The notes below the pieces were generated by a model, which saw only the letters and a list, made by a program, of their open reading frames with translations, was not told the origin of the DNA and searched no databases. DNA of 60,537 nt from an uncultured Sutterella sp. (GTDB lineage Bacteria; Pseudomonadota; Gammaproteobacteria; Burkholderiales; Burkholderiaceae_F). Below, piece after piece: positions 42,378-51,375 of the stretch. Position 1 is the stretch's first letter. Every line of letters begins with the position of its first letter. Made by a program: the position numbers and the translations under genes. The DNA lies in assembly GCA_900767875.1 (NCBI GenBank), contig CAAGAT010000008.1, positions 1 through 60,537 on the forward strand, read 5' to 3'.

Positions 42378-42393
42378 CGAGGAGAAACACCGA

Positions 42394-43536
42394 TTACCAG
42401 TTGTTGATGCGCGGCCAGATGGTCTGCACGTTGTTGTTTTCGCCCACAACGAAATACTTATCGAAGGCGGCGGCCGTCGGGCAGGCGTGGTTGGGCAGAA
42501 TGCGCAGACGGGTGCCCACCGGATAGTCTTCCGGATTGATCGGGGCGCCGTCACGGCGGCAGATGATGCCGTGCTCCTGATTGGCCGACTTCATCCACAG
42601 CCCTTCGATGGGCTTGCCCTTTTCGTCACACACGAGGCCATAGCCCCAGTCGACGGCCTGATTGGCCGTGCCGCGATCGCGGCTCATGGCCATCCAGCCG
42701 CCGTCGGTGAGAATCCAGCCCTTTTGCGGCTGATGGCCGATCACGGTCACAAGAACGGAGAGGGCGATTTGGCTCACCTCACACACGCCGATGCCGGCCA
42801 TGAAGAGGTCATAGAAAACGCCCACGCCGCTGCGGTATTCGGTCACGCCCGGGGCGCTTTGCGCGGCCATGAAGGTCGGCGTGGAGCCCACGGAGACGAT
42901 TTCGCTCACAAAGCCGGCCGCCTTGAGCGTTTCGGCCGCCGCGTTGATCTGGCGCACCTCGTTTTCGGCACAGGCCAGCTGCGCCTCATGCCCCACGGCC
43001 AGGTAGCTGTCGCCCGCGTGCGTCAGAACCCCCTTGAAGGTCGCCCCGTCCGTGAGGGCCTTGGCCACGGTCACAAGTTCCGGATCGGTGGGCTTGAGCC
43101 CCGAGCGGTGGCCGTCGCAGTCGATTTCCAAAAGCACGCCGAGCTTGATGCCTTGCTTGCGGCAGAATTCGCTCACGATCATCGCCGAAGCGGCGTTGTC
43201 TAGGATAACCTTGACGTCGGCGCCGCGCTTGTTCAACAGGGCGATGCGCGGCAGCTTGTTGGGCGCAATGCCCACCGCGTAGATGATGTCGGCGATGCCC
43301 TCCTCGTCAAACATGTATTCGGCTTCCTTGACGGTCGAAACCGTGATGCCCCCGAACATGCCGCGGGTCTGCATGACGGCGATCGGGGCGCACTTGTGGG
43401 TCTTGACGTGCGGGCGCCAGTTCACACCGAGCTCATAGGCCTTGCGTTGGCAGGCGTCGATGTTGTCAAAGAGCTTGGCCTTGTCGATCAGAAGACTCGG
43501 GGTGTCTATTTCGCTCAGCTTGATGCTCACGGACAT
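42394..43536 (-). CDS. D-serine dehydratase/D-threonine aldolase-like PLP enzyme, 380 aa
   Basis: A fold-type III (alanine-racemase-like) PLP enzyme. The PLP Lys lies in RPHVKTHK (near residue 49), preceded by DTPSLLID, typical of this family. The C-terminal HACPT holds the Zn-binding His and Cys shared by eukaryotic-type D-serine dehydratase (Dsd1) and low-specificity D-threonine aldolase. It probably degrades a D-hydroxy amino acid. ATG 43536 has GGAGAAAA upstream; an earlier in-frame start lacks support. RidA in this window could quench its enamine product if it is a dehydratase; that link is inference. Confidence 0.87.
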   Translation of the reverse strand: MSVSIKLSEIDTPSLLIDKAKLFDNIDACQRKAYELGVNWRPHVKTHKCAPIAVMQTRGMFGGITVSTVKEAEYMFDEEGIADIIYAVGIAPNKLPRIALLNKRGADVKVILDNAASAMIVSEFCRKQGIKLGVLLEIDCDGHRSGLKPTDPELVTVAKALTDGATFKGVLTHAGDSYLAVGHEAQLACAENEVRQINAAAETLKAAGFVSEIVSVGSTPTFMAAQSAPGVTEYRSGVGVFYDLFMAGIGVCEVSQIALSVLVTVIGHQPQKGWILTDGGWMAMSRDRGTANQAVDWGYGLVCDEKGKPIEGLWMKSANQEHGIICRRDGAPINPEDYPVGTRLRILPNHACPTAAAFDKYFVVGENNNVQTIWPRINNW

Positions 43537-43821
43537 GAGGGGTTTTCTCCGAAAAAACGCGCCCGGCAACGGGCAATGCCCAAATTCTAAGAGCGGTCGG
43601 CCTCACCGCAATCCTTTGCGCTTAGATAAATCTCCTAGGCGGCTTTGCTAGGGTGAGTTGGTATACGTCAAAACATTGCCGCCTTGGCCTCGGGCTTTCA
43701 TCAGGTGCAAGCGCATCGGTCTGAAAGTCTGCGAGAATCGGTGAAGTTTTGCACCCGCCATTCCCTCGGAGACGCGCGCGGCGCAATCGGTCCAACGAAA
43801 CACAGCAAGAGACTCGCACCT

Positions 43822-45087
43822 ATGGCCATTATTGTTCACAAGTACGGCGGCACCTCGATGGGCAGCATCGAGCGCATCAAGAACGTTGCGCGCCGCGTTG
43901 CCAAGTGGCATCGAGCGGGCTATCAGATGGTGGTTGTGGTTTCCGCCATGAGCGGTGAGACGAACCGTCTCATTGGCCTTGCCAAGGAAATCATGCCTAA
44001 CCCCGATCCCCGCGAGCTTGATGTCGTCGCCAGCACCGGCGAGCAGGTTTCCATCGGCCTGCTTGCCATGGCACTCAAAAGCATCGGCGTGGACGCCGTC
44101 AGCTTCAACGGCTCGCAGGTGGCCGTGCACACGGACAGCGCCTTCACCAAGGCCCGCATCGAATCGATCGACAGCGAACCCGTTAAGCGCGAACTCGATG
44201 CCGGCAAGGTTGTGATCGTGGCCGGTTTCCAGGGGTGCGATGCCGCAGGCAACGTCACCACGCTCGGCCGCGGCGGCTCCGACACCTCGGGTGTGGCCCT
44301 AGCGGTGGCCCTCAAGGCGCAAGAATGCCTGATCTTTACCGACGTCGACGGCGTGTACACGACCGACCCGCGCATTGAGCCCAAGGCGCGGCGCCTCGAC
44401 GTCATCAGCTTTGAAGAGATGCTGGAACTCGCGAGCCTGGGCTCGAAGGTCCTGCAGATCCGCAGCGTTGAATTCGCAGGCAAGTACCGCGTGCCCGTGC
44501 GCGTGCTCTCGAGCCTGACCAACCCCAATCTTCCCGTTGACGTTGAAGCGTCGAGCGGCACTCTGATTTCTTTTGAGGATGATCCGAAAATGGAGAAAGC
44601 CCTTGTTTCCGGCATTGCCTGCACCCGCGACGAAGCCAAGATCACGCTCGCACGCGTTCCCGACACCCCGGGCGTTGCCTATAAGATTCTCGGCCCGGTG
44701 GCCAACCACAACATCGATGTGGACATGATCGTTCAGAACGACGGTCTGAACGGCACCACGGACTTTTCCTTCACCGTGCCGCGCGGCGACCTCGACAAGT
44801 GCCTCAAGGTGCTCAACGACGAAGTCGTGCCGGTGTGTCATCCCGAAAGCATCCACACCAACTCGGACATCGCCAAGGTTTCCGTCGTGGGCATCGGTAT
44901 GCGCACCCACGCGGGCGTGGCCTGCCGCATGTTTGAGTCGCTTTCCCAGGAAGGCATCAACATCGAGATGATCAGCACCTCGGAAATCAAGGTGAGCCTG
45001 ATCATCCAGGACAAGTACATGGAACTGGCCGTGCGCGCCCTGCACAAGGCCTTCAACCTGGACGAATGCTCCTGCATCAAGCCCTAA
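43822..45087 (+). CDS. lysC: Aspartate kinase, 421 aa
   Basis: Phosphorylates aspartate, the first step towards lysine, threonine and methionine. Kinase domain: KYGGTS at residue 7, TTLGRGGSDTS near 155, and FTDVDGVYTTDPR. Two ACT domains follow (about 265-421) for amino-acid feedback; DGLNGTTDFSFT and ISTSEIKVS are recognisable. This is the single-function beta-proteobacterial type. The frame is open upstream to 43684 but ATG 43822 starts the conserved MAIIVHKYGG. A terminator follows. Confidence 0.95.
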   Translation: MAIIVHKYGGTSMGSIERIKNVARRVAKWHRAGYQMVVVVSAMSGETNRLIGLAKEIMPNPDPRELDVVASTGEQVSIGLLAMALKSIGVDAVSFNGSQVAVHTDSAFTKARIESIDSEPVKRELDAGKVVIVAGFQGCDAAGNVTTLGRGGSDTSGVALAVALKAQECLIFTDVDGVYTTDPRIEPKARRLDVISFEEMLELASLGSKVLQIRSVEFAGKYRVPVRVLSSLTNPNLPVDVEASSGTLISFEDDPKMEKALVSGIACTRDEAKITLARVPDTPGVAYKILGPVANHNIDVDMIVQNDGLNGTTDFSFTVPRGDLDKCLKVLNDEVVPVCHPESIHTNSDIAKVSVVGIGMRTHAGVACRMFESLSQEGINIEMISTSEIKVSLIIQDKYMELAVRALHKAFNLDECSCIKP

Positions 45088-45144
45088 AGCAGAGCTGTTG
45101 CAACCCGGCGGCCGCCTTCTTTTGAGGCGCCCGCCCCCGTCCCC

Positions 45145-45179
45145 AAAGCCCGAAGGTTTTTTCGCCCGACGGGCTTTTT
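45145..45179 (+). terminator. Terminator of lysC
   Basis: AAAGCCCG pairs with CGGGCTTT and is followed by TTC. Confidence 0.82.
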
Positions 45180-45269
45180 CGTTATCATTCGCGCTACAAA
45201 CGGCGCCCGAGCTTTGAGTGCTTTGCGCGGCGCCCTTCCCCGCTTATCTAGGACCCCAAAGGCTCGCTC

Positions 45270-45959
45270 ATGCAGACCACCGTCATTGCTCCCTCCATTT
45301 TGTCGGCCGACTTTGCCCGTCTGGGCGAAGAGGTGCGCGACGTCATCGCGGCGGGCGCCGACTGGATTCACTTCGACGTGATGGACAATCACTACGTGCC
45401 CAACCTCACGGTGGGCCCGCTGGTGTGCCAGGCCATCCGGCCGCACACCAAGGCCGTCATCGACGTGCATCTGATGATCGAGCCCGTGGACGCCCTCGTG
45501 CCCGCGTTTGCCAAGGCGGGCGCCGACGTCATTACCTTTCACTGTGAGGCAAGCCGCCACATCGACCGCACGCTGCAGCTCATTCATGCCGAAGGCTGTA
45601 AAGCCGGTCTCGTCTTTAACCCGGCCACGCCCCTTGAGTACCTCGACTACGTCATCGACAAGGTCGACATGGTGTTGCTGATGAGCGTCAACCCGGGCTT
45701 CGGCGGTCAGAGCTTCATCCCCTCGAGCATGGACAAGATCCGCGCCATGCGCGCCAAGCTCGACGCCTACGAGGCGCGCACGGGTCGCGCCATTCGCCTC
45801 GAAGTCGACGGCGGCATCAAGACGGGCAACATCGCCGAGGTGGCCAAGGCCGGCGCCGACACCTTCGTGGCGGGCTCGGCCGTCTTCGGCATGAAAACCC
45901 CCGAAGGGTACCGCGAGGTCATTTCGGCCATGAAGCAGGCCGTGGCCGGCGTGCGCTAA
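45270..45959 (+). CDS. rpe: Ribulose-phosphate 3-epimerase, 229 aa
   Basis: Interconverts ribulose 5-phosphate and xylulose 5-phosphate. TIM-barrel motifs: APSILSADFARL, HFDVMDNHYVPNLTVGP (metal His and catalytic Asp), VHLMIEP, MSVNPGFGGQ and the second catalytic Asp in LEVDGG, with phosphate-binding VAGSAVFG. Length is standard. It has its own terminator, shared with the convergent gene at 46049. Confidence 0.96.
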   Translation: MQTTVIAPSILSADFARLGEEVRDVIAAGADWIHFDVMDNHYVPNLTVGPLVCQAIRPHTKAVIDVHLMIEPVDALVPAFAKAGADVITFHCEASRHIDRTLQLIHAEGCKAGLVFNPATPLEYLDYVIDKVDMVLLMSVNPGFGGQSFIPSSMDKIRAMRAKLDAYEARTGRAIRLEVDGGIKTGNIAEVAKAGADTFVAGSAVFGMKTPEGYREVISAMKQAVAGVR

Positions 45960-45985
45960 AGCGCCACCCCCTTGCTCAAACGCGA

Positions 45986-46032
45986 AAAGCCGCTCAGCCC
46001 GAGGATTGCTCCCGGGGCGGGCGGCTTTCGTT
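45986..46032. terminator. Bidirectional terminator between rpe and the convergent operon
   Basis: AAAGCCGC pairs with GCGGCTTT (45986-45993 and 46021-46028) with TTTT after it on the plus strand. Confidence 0.75.
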
Positions 46033-46048
46033 TTGATCGCAAAACGGC

Positions 46049-46486
46049 TTATTTGCCGAGTTTGCCGAGTTCTTCGCGCACCGTCAGGCGCACAGTCGTT
46101 TCGATGGCCTTTTTCAGGTCCGCGCGAATGCGCGAGGCGGCCGTATCGAGCGTGACGTCCACGATGATTTCCATCTGCGAGTTCAGGCGCTCGAGCACCT
46201 TGGGCACGATGCGGGCGATGAGTTCCAGCTCGGCCGCCTCAACCTCGGAGACGGAGGCGACCTGAGGCGGCAGCGGCGCGCTGTCGGCTTCGGGCTGACG
46301 CTCGGGGTGCGGCTGCACCTGAGCCTGGGCCTGCGCGAGCGCAAAGGCCGGACGGGACGCGGCGGGCGTCAGAAGCACGAGACCGTCGTCGCCGGCGCCC
46401 TCCTTGAGGCTCTGCGAGACGCGCTTGAGTTCGTCCCAGTCGTAGGGAACGCGCTCGGTCAGAAGCGCAGATTGGTAATTGGCCAT
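46049..46486 (-). CDS. Hypothetical protein downstream of holC, 145 aa
   Basis: I do not recognise the family. The middle (residues 45-75) is Ala/Gln/Pro-rich and probably disordered; the C-terminal 65 residues form amphipathic helices (LELIARIVPKVLERL..., ADLKKAIETTVRLTVREEL), suggesting oligomerisation. No signal peptide or membrane helix is present. It starts 2 bp after the holC stop, so it is translationally linked to holC; that position in betaproteobacteria suggests a conserved but uncharacterised partner. Confidence 0.8.
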   Translation of the reverse strand: MANYQSALLTERVPYDWDELKRVSQSLKEGAGDDGLVLLTPAASRPAFALAQAQAQVQPHPERQPEADSAPLPPQVASVSEVEAAELELIARIVPKVLERLNSQMEIIVDVTLDTAASRIRADLKKAIETTVRLTVREELGKLGK

Positions 46487-46488
46487 GG

Positions 46489-46923
46489 TTAGCCTGCCTT
46501 TCGATCGTAAGCGTTGAGGGTGACGCCGGCCGTTTTGTAGAGCCGGTAGCGGGCGCGGGAATTGGTGAGTTCCGTCGGATTGGTGGAGACGATGTCGACC
46601 ACGCGGTCAAAGGGCGCCAGGACCTTTTGCCAGTCGGGCGGCACCGTCTCGTCGAGCAGAATGATCACGTCGGCGGCCTTGAGCTTGGTGATGTCGGAAG
46701 CGAACACCACCGGGGCGTCGGCTTCAAAGGCCGAGCCCGCCCAGGCGTGCGCAATGAAGGTCAGATCCTCAAAGCGCCACAAATCGTCGTAAGCGCACCG
46801 CAGCAGCACTTCGTTGCTGCTCCAGACGGCCACCGTCAGGCCCATGGCGCGCACCTTCTTGATGAGGCGGCACGCGTACAGGGTCCGCTGCGCGACGTTG
46901 AAGTGAAAATCAATCTTCTGCAT
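46489..46923 (-). CDS. holC: DNA polymerase III subunit chi, 144 aa
   Basis: Links the clamp loader (via psi) to single-strand binding protein. The HolC fold is recognisable from IDFHFNV at the N-terminus, VWSSNEVLLRCAYDDLWRF (SSB-interaction region) and FDRVVDIV near the end. Its position directly after pepA (18 bp) is the classic gammaproteobacterial and betaproteobacterial order. Confidence 0.9.
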   Translation of the reverse strand: MQKIDFHFNVAQRTLYACRLIKKVRAMGLTVAVWSSNEVLLRCAYDDLWRFEDLTFIAHAWAGSAFEADAPVVFASDITKLKAADVIILLDETVPPDWQKVLAPFDRVVDIVSTNPTELTNSRARYRLYKTAGVTLNAYDRKAG

Positions 46924-46941
46924 GACCGGCGGATCGCGGAC

Positions 46942-48558
46942 TTAGGCCTTTTTGGCGGTCTTCTTCACGGGGGTCTTCTTGGCCGTCGTCTTAACCGCCG
47001 CCTTGGCCGCGCTCTTGATCTTAGGGGCGCTCTTGGCCGCCTTGGCGGCGCTCACCGGGGCGCGCTCGAGCAGCCACTCCAGGAGCATCGGGAGCGGCCG
47101 GGCCGTGCCGCCGAGCTTGGCGTTGGTCGACTGCGCGGTGCCGGCCACATCCAGGTGAGCCCAGGGGCACTTGGGCGCGAACTCGGCCAGGAACGTGGCG
47201 GCGGTGCAGGCGCCCGCGCCGCCCGTCCAGCTGATGTTGGCCAGATCGGCCACCGCGCTTTCCAGGGCCTTCTTGTACGTGCCGCCCATGGGCATGGGCC
47301 AGACCGGGTCGTGCGCGCTGTCGGCCGCGCAGGCCAGAGCCGCGGTCAGGGGCTCGTCGTCGCAGAAAAGGCCCGAGACGTCGTTACCCAAAGCCACGAT
47401 GCACGCGCCCGTGAGCGTGGCCACGTCGATGCAAACGGCCGGTTCGAGTTCGGCGGCGCGCGTGAGGGCGTCGGCCAGAATCAGTCGTCCTTCGGCGTCG
47501 GTGTTGAGCACTTCAACGGTCAGACCGCTTAACGTGGTGATCACGTCGGCGGGCTTTTGGGCGCTGCCCGAGGGAAGGTTTTCGACGGCGGGCACGAGGG
47601 CCACGACGTTTTCTTCAAGGTTCATTTCGGCGGCGGCCTTGACGGCGGCCATGACGACCGCCGCGCCCGACATGTCGAACTTCATCTGATCCATCGTGCG
47701 CGAAGGCTTCAAAGAAATGCCGCCCGCATCAAAGGTCACACCCTTGCCCACAAGCGCCACGGGGGCCTTCTTGGCGTCGGCGCCGTGCCACGCCAGTTCA
47801 ATGAACACCGGATCGACCGTGCTGCCCTTGCTCACGGCCATCACGCCGCCCATGCCCGCCTCGTCGATGGCTTCCTTGTCGAGCACCTTGACGGTGAGCC
47901 TACCCTTGGCGCTTCTGTCGGCCGTCTTTTCAAATTCGGTCACCACACTCTCGGCGGCTTCGGCCAAGAACTGGGCATCGCAGATGTTGGGCGGCAGATC
48001 CTGCAGCTCCTTGGCCCAGATCATGGCGCCCGCGGCGATGCAGCCCGTGCTCAAAGCGGCCTTTTCGTTCTTGGTCGAAACCCAGACGAGGCCGTCGAGC
48101 GCGTCGGCGCTCTTGCCCTTGGTCTTGGTCTTGAGACCCTGCGACTTGTGCGCGGCAAAGAGCAGCTCGCGCACGGCGGTGCGGGCCGCCCAGTCTTCGT
48201 TGCGCTCATCAAGCTGCCACTCGGCGCTCGTCAGGGCCACCACGCCGCCCTTGGCGAACTTGGCGACCTTGCGGTGCACGTTGATGAAGGTCTTTTCGCA
48301 AAAATCGTCCTTGCGCCCGAGGCCCACCACGACCACGCGCTTAAAGGCGTCCGAAGCGCCGTAAAGCACGGCCACATCGGCGGCCTTGCCCGTGAAGTCG
48401 CCCGCGACAATCTGCGCGGCCAATTGTCCGGCTTTGCCGTCGACTTCCTTGGCCGAGGCCGTCAGTTCCGGTTCGCTCTTGCCGGATCCGGCCCAGGCGC
48501 CCACCACGAGGGTGTCGGCCGTCAGGCCCCTGAGATTTTTGACCGATTCAATCTTCAT
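46942..48558 (-). CDS. pepA: Leucyl aminopeptidase with Lys/Ala-rich C-terminal extension, 538 aa
   Basis: A hexameric Zn/Mn M17 aminopeptidase; in E. coli PepA also binds DNA in Xer recombination. Catalytic residues are in VGKGVTFDAGG and NTDAEGRL, with KFDMSGA between. The normal M17 domain ends near residue 495; the remaining approximately 40 residues are almost only Lys, Ala, Thr, Pro and Ser (AKKTPVKKTAKK), like histone-H1-type tails. The extension is in frame and could enhance nucleic-acid binding; that is inference. holC follows. Confidence 0.94.
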   Translation of the reverse strand: MKIESVKNLRGLTADTLVVGAWAGSGKSEPELTASAKEVDGKAGQLAAQIVAGDFTGKAADVAVLYGASDAFKRVVVVGLGRKDDFCEKTFINVHRKVAKFAKGGVVALTSAEWQLDERNEDWAARTAVRELLFAAHKSQGLKTKTKGKSADALDGLVWVSTKNEKAALSTGCIAAGAMIWAKELQDLPPNICDAQFLAEAAESVVTEFEKTADRSAKGRLTVKVLDKEAIDEAGMGGVMAVSKGSTVDPVFIELAWHGADAKKAPVALVGKGVTFDAGGISLKPSRTMDQMKFDMSGAAVVMAAVKAAAEMNLEENVVALVPAVENLPSGSAQKPADVITTLSGLTVEVLNTDAEGRLILADALTRAAELEPAVCIDVATLTGACIVALGNDVSGLFCDDEPLTAALACAADSAHDPVWPMPMGGTYKKALESAVADLANISWTGGAGACTAATFLAEFAPKCPWAHLDVAGTAQSTNAKLGGTARPLPMLLEWLLERAPVSAAKAAKSAPKIKSAAKAAVKTTAKKTPVKKTAKKA

Positions 48559-48631
48559 TTTTTCACTCCGCTATCGGCTTGGCCGGGCGCGCGATCGGCG
48601 TCACCCGCACCGAAAGTCCGTTGTCCATTGT

Positions 48632-49816
48632 TTAGCCGTGATACGAGGCCTTCTTGGTCTCATCGACGCGCAGCGGCGGGAACGTGTCCCAGCGCTCGCA
48701 GCCCGGGCACTGCCAGGCGAAGGTGTGCGCCAAAAAGCCGCAGTGGCGGCACTGATACCGCGCAAAAAGCTTGCTCTGCTTGGTGGTGATGTCCGCCAAA
48801 AGCTTGGCCTGTTCGTCGTCGGGGTTGGCCTTGGCGCGCAGGTTGCACAGCACCGAGAAGGCCGACAGCGACGGGCGGCTCTTGAGGGCTTCCCCCGCAA
48901 AGGCCGCGGCCGAGGGCGCGTCGGCCCACACGGACATGCGCGAGACGGCGGCGGTGAGCACGTCGACGCTACCCGACATCGCAAAGACCTTCTTGAGGTA
49001 CTCGACGCCGGCCATCTTGTCGGTTTCGGCGAGGATATCGGCCTTCTTGGCGGCAATGAGCGGCGTGTAGGCGGGCTTGACCTCTTCGATCGTGTGCCAG
49101 ACCTCAAGGGCCTCGTCGCGCTTACCCTGACCAAGGGCCAGGTCGGCTGTGAGCGACAGCGCGCGCGGGTTTTCCGGATAGGCCTTGAGGGCCAACTTCA
49201 CGAATTCCACGGCGCGGTCGGCGTCCTTGGCCTGGCGGGCCAAAACGGCGAGCTCGCAGTAGTAGTGGCTGATTTCCACGTGCAGATCGTGCCCGTTCTT
49301 TTGCAAGCGCTCGGCCTTTTCCACGGCCTTTTTCCAGTCGTGCTCGGTGCAGTAGATGTGCATGAGGGCCGTCAGGGCCTCCTCTTCGCGGCCCTTGAAG
49401 GTCGCGAGCTGCTCGTAGGCGACCTCGGTGCGGTCGTACATGCCCGACTTCAGATAGTCGAGCGCGAGCTCGGCCATGGCGGCGGCACGCTCGGCTTCGG
49501 GCAGCTCAAGGCGGTTCACAAGGAAGCTGTGAATGCGGATGGCGCGGTCAAACTGCCCGCGGCGGCGAAAGAGGTTGCCCAAGGCGTGGTGCAGCTCGAT
49601 CGTTTCGGGATCGAGGCGCACGACTTCGATGAAAAGGTCAATGGCCTTGTCGGCCTGCACCGGGTCGTCGCTCAAAAGCAGCGACAGCCCCTTGGCGTAG
49701 TGCTCATCGATGCCCTGCGCGGCCTTCTTGCGCTGTTTGCTGTCCACACCGCGCAGCCACCAGCCGGCGGCAAAAAGAAGCGGGACGGCGATCAGATACC
49801 AAAGTTCGAATTCCAT
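48632..49816 (-). CDS. lapB: LapB (YciM) lipopolysaccharide assembly regulator, 394 aa
   Basis: An inner-membrane TPR protein that controls LpxC turnover by FtsH. One N-terminal helix (residues 4-20) is followed by about nine TPR motifs (35-330) and a C-terminal rubredoxin-like Zn ribbon with CRHCG and CPGC. All features of E. coli LapB are seen at the usual length (about 390 aa). It is downstream of udg in the minus-strand block. Confidence 0.93.
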   Translation of the reverse strand: MEFELWYLIAVPLLFAAGWWLRGVDSKQRKKAAQGIDEHYAKGLSLLLSDDPVQADKAIDLFIEVVRLDPETIELHHALGNLFRRRGQFDRAIRIHSFLVNRLELPEAERAAAMAELALDYLKSGMYDRTEVAYEQLATFKGREEEALTALMHIYCTEHDWKKAVEKAERLQKNGHDLHVEISHYYCELAVLARQAKDADRAVEFVKLALKAYPENPRALSLTADLALGQGKRDEALEVWHTIEEVKPAYTPLIAAKKADILAETDKMAGVEYLKKVFAMSGSVDVLTAAVSRMSVWADAPSAAAFAGEALKSRPSLSAFSVLCNLRAKANPDDEQAKLLADITTKQSKLFARYQCRHCGFLAHTFAWQCPGCERWDTFPPLRVDETKKASYHG

Positions 49817-49844
49817 AAGTTCAGTCTTTCAACGCTAAATCGGT

Positions 49845-50894
49845 TCAGGCGGGCGGCAGGTTTTTCTTGGCAAAGAGAATGTCGTGCCAGCCCAGTTCCT
49901 TGGCAATGGGGTTGCGCAACAGGTACGAGGGGTGGTAGGTCACCACCGCGGGCACCGTGCGGCCGGCGATCTGCGCATCAAAGACCTTGCCGCGCAGCGC
50001 CGAAATGGATTTGGTTTCCCCGAGAATCCGCGAGACGGCGTGCTTGCCCATGAGCACGAGCAGTTTAGGCTGCAAAAGCTCGAGCTGGCGGTCCAAAAAC
50101 GCCGCACAGGCGGCCACCTCGTCGGGGTGTGGGTCTCTGTTGCCGGGCGGGCGGCACTTGAGAACATTGCAAATGGCCACGTCCTTGCCGCGCTCGAGCG
50201 AGCAGGCCTTGAGAATTTCCGTGAGCAGCTTGCCGCTGTTGCCCACAAAGGGAATGCCCGAGAGGTCTTCCTCACGGCCGGGCGCCTCGCCGATCATCAC
50301 GATCGGGCAACCCGGCGCGCCGTCGGCCACCACGGTGTGGGTGCGCTCCTTGGCCATCGGGCAGACGGTGCAGCGATCGACGATCGCCTTGATTTCCTGC
50401 CAGGAGGCGGTACGCACGTCGGCCGCAAGTTGCGGGTCGGCCTGCGCACTGACGCGCTCGGGCGTTGCCGCTACGGACACGCCCGGGCGGGGACCACGGG
50501 CGGGGGCGCGCACGGGCTTGAGCGAGGGCATGGGTGCCGCGGCGGGACGCGAGACGGCGTCCGGGGCCGGCGCAGCCGAAGGCATGGGAGCGGGCGCCAT
50601 GGACGGCGCCGATGCGGGGGTGCCGGCGGCCTGGGCCTGCTGTCGGCGCAGACGCGTAGCCATGGGGCCGCGGCGCGCTATCGCCGGGGCCGAAGGCGTG
50701 GGCGAAGCGGCGGCGGAAGCTGCGGGTGAGGCCGGTGCGGCCGAAGCCGTCGGGGCAACGCCGGCGGAGGGCTGCGCGGCAGGCCGGGCGGGGCGCGCTT
50801 GGGGCGCAAGCGGGTCGTCGCCGTCGCGCAGCACCCACTGCACGCCGACGTTCATAGCCTGCCAAATCTGACTTTGCTGCCGCGATAACGCCAT
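49845..50894 (-). CDS. Family-4-type uracil-DNA glycosylase with long N-terminal linker, 349 aa
   Basis: Excises uracil from DNA. The catalytic domain (about 150-349) shows GEAPGREED, the Fe-S Cys in CTVCPM and CNVLKCRPPGNRDP, and HPSYLLRNP. The first 15 residues (MALSRQQSQIWQAMNVG) are conserved-looking; they are followed by roughly 110 residues of Ala/Pro/Ser low-complexity sequence. Similar N-terminal extensions are common in beta-proteobacterial members. It lies 16 bp after rimI. Confidence 0.9.
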   Translation of the reverse strand: MALSRQQSQIWQAMNVGVQWVLRDGDDPLAPQARPARPAAQPSAGVAPTASAAPASPAASAAASPTPSAPAIARRGPMATRLRRQQAQAAGTPASAPSMAPAPMPSAAPAPDAVSRPAAAPMPSLKPVRAPARGPRPGVSVAATPERVSAQADPQLAADVRTASWQEIKAIVDRCTVCPMAKERTHTVVADGAPGCPIVMIGEAPGREEDLSGIPFVGNSGKLLTEILKACSLERGKDVAICNVLKCRPPGNRDPHPDEVAACAAFLDRQLELLQPKLLVLMGKHAVSRILGETKSISALRGKVFDAQIAGRTVPAVVTYHPSYLLRNPIAKELGWHDILFAKKNLPPA

Positions 50895-50910
50895 CTGAAA
50901 AGAATTCCGC

Positions 50911-51375
50911 CTAGAGCCCTTGCGGGATTGTGTTGAACTCGGCCGTCATCAGGATCGCGTCCTCGCGACCCGTGTCGGTCGGGTAGTAGTTTTTGCGCCG
51001 CCCGGTTTGGGCAAATCCGAAGGAAGTGTACATTTTACGCGCCCTGTCATTGCTCACCCGCACTTCCAGGAACATGCGCGCGGCACCATGTCGGCGCGCC
51101 AGCCCCACGGCCTCGTGCAGCAGGGCCTTTCCCAGGCCCTTTCCCTGATGCTGCGGGTCCACGGCGATTTCCAAAAGCTCGCACTCGTTGATGACGTGCA
51201 TGACGGCGGCAATGCCCGCCACAACACCGTCGAGCGTGAGCACCGTCAGGCTGTTGCCCGCGGCGATCGCGTCGGCAAAATTGCGCAAGGTCCAGCCGTA
51301 GGGATCGGAGCGGTGCGTGACGGCGGCCACCGCTTCGAGGTCGGCGGGCGTCATCGCTCGAAACGCAACGGTCAT
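50911..51375 (-). CDS. rimI: Ribosomal protein S18 alanine N-acetyltransferase, 154 aa
   Basis: A GNAT acetyltransferase. Acetyl-CoA-binding motif A is VDPQHQGKGLGKALL, with the later VRVSNDRARKMYTSFGF typical of RimI. Its ATG overlaps the tsaB stop by 4 bp (ATGA), the usual tsaB-rimI pairing, which supports RimI rather than a generic GNAT. Confidence 0.9.
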   Translation of the reverse strand: MTVAFRAMTPADLEAVAAVTHRSDPYGWTLRNFADAIAAGNSLTVLTLDGVVAGIAAVMHVINECELLEIAVDPQHQGKGLGKALLHEAVGLARRHGAARMFLEVRVSNDRARKMYTSFGFAQTGRRKNYYPTDTGREDAILMTAEFNTIPQGL

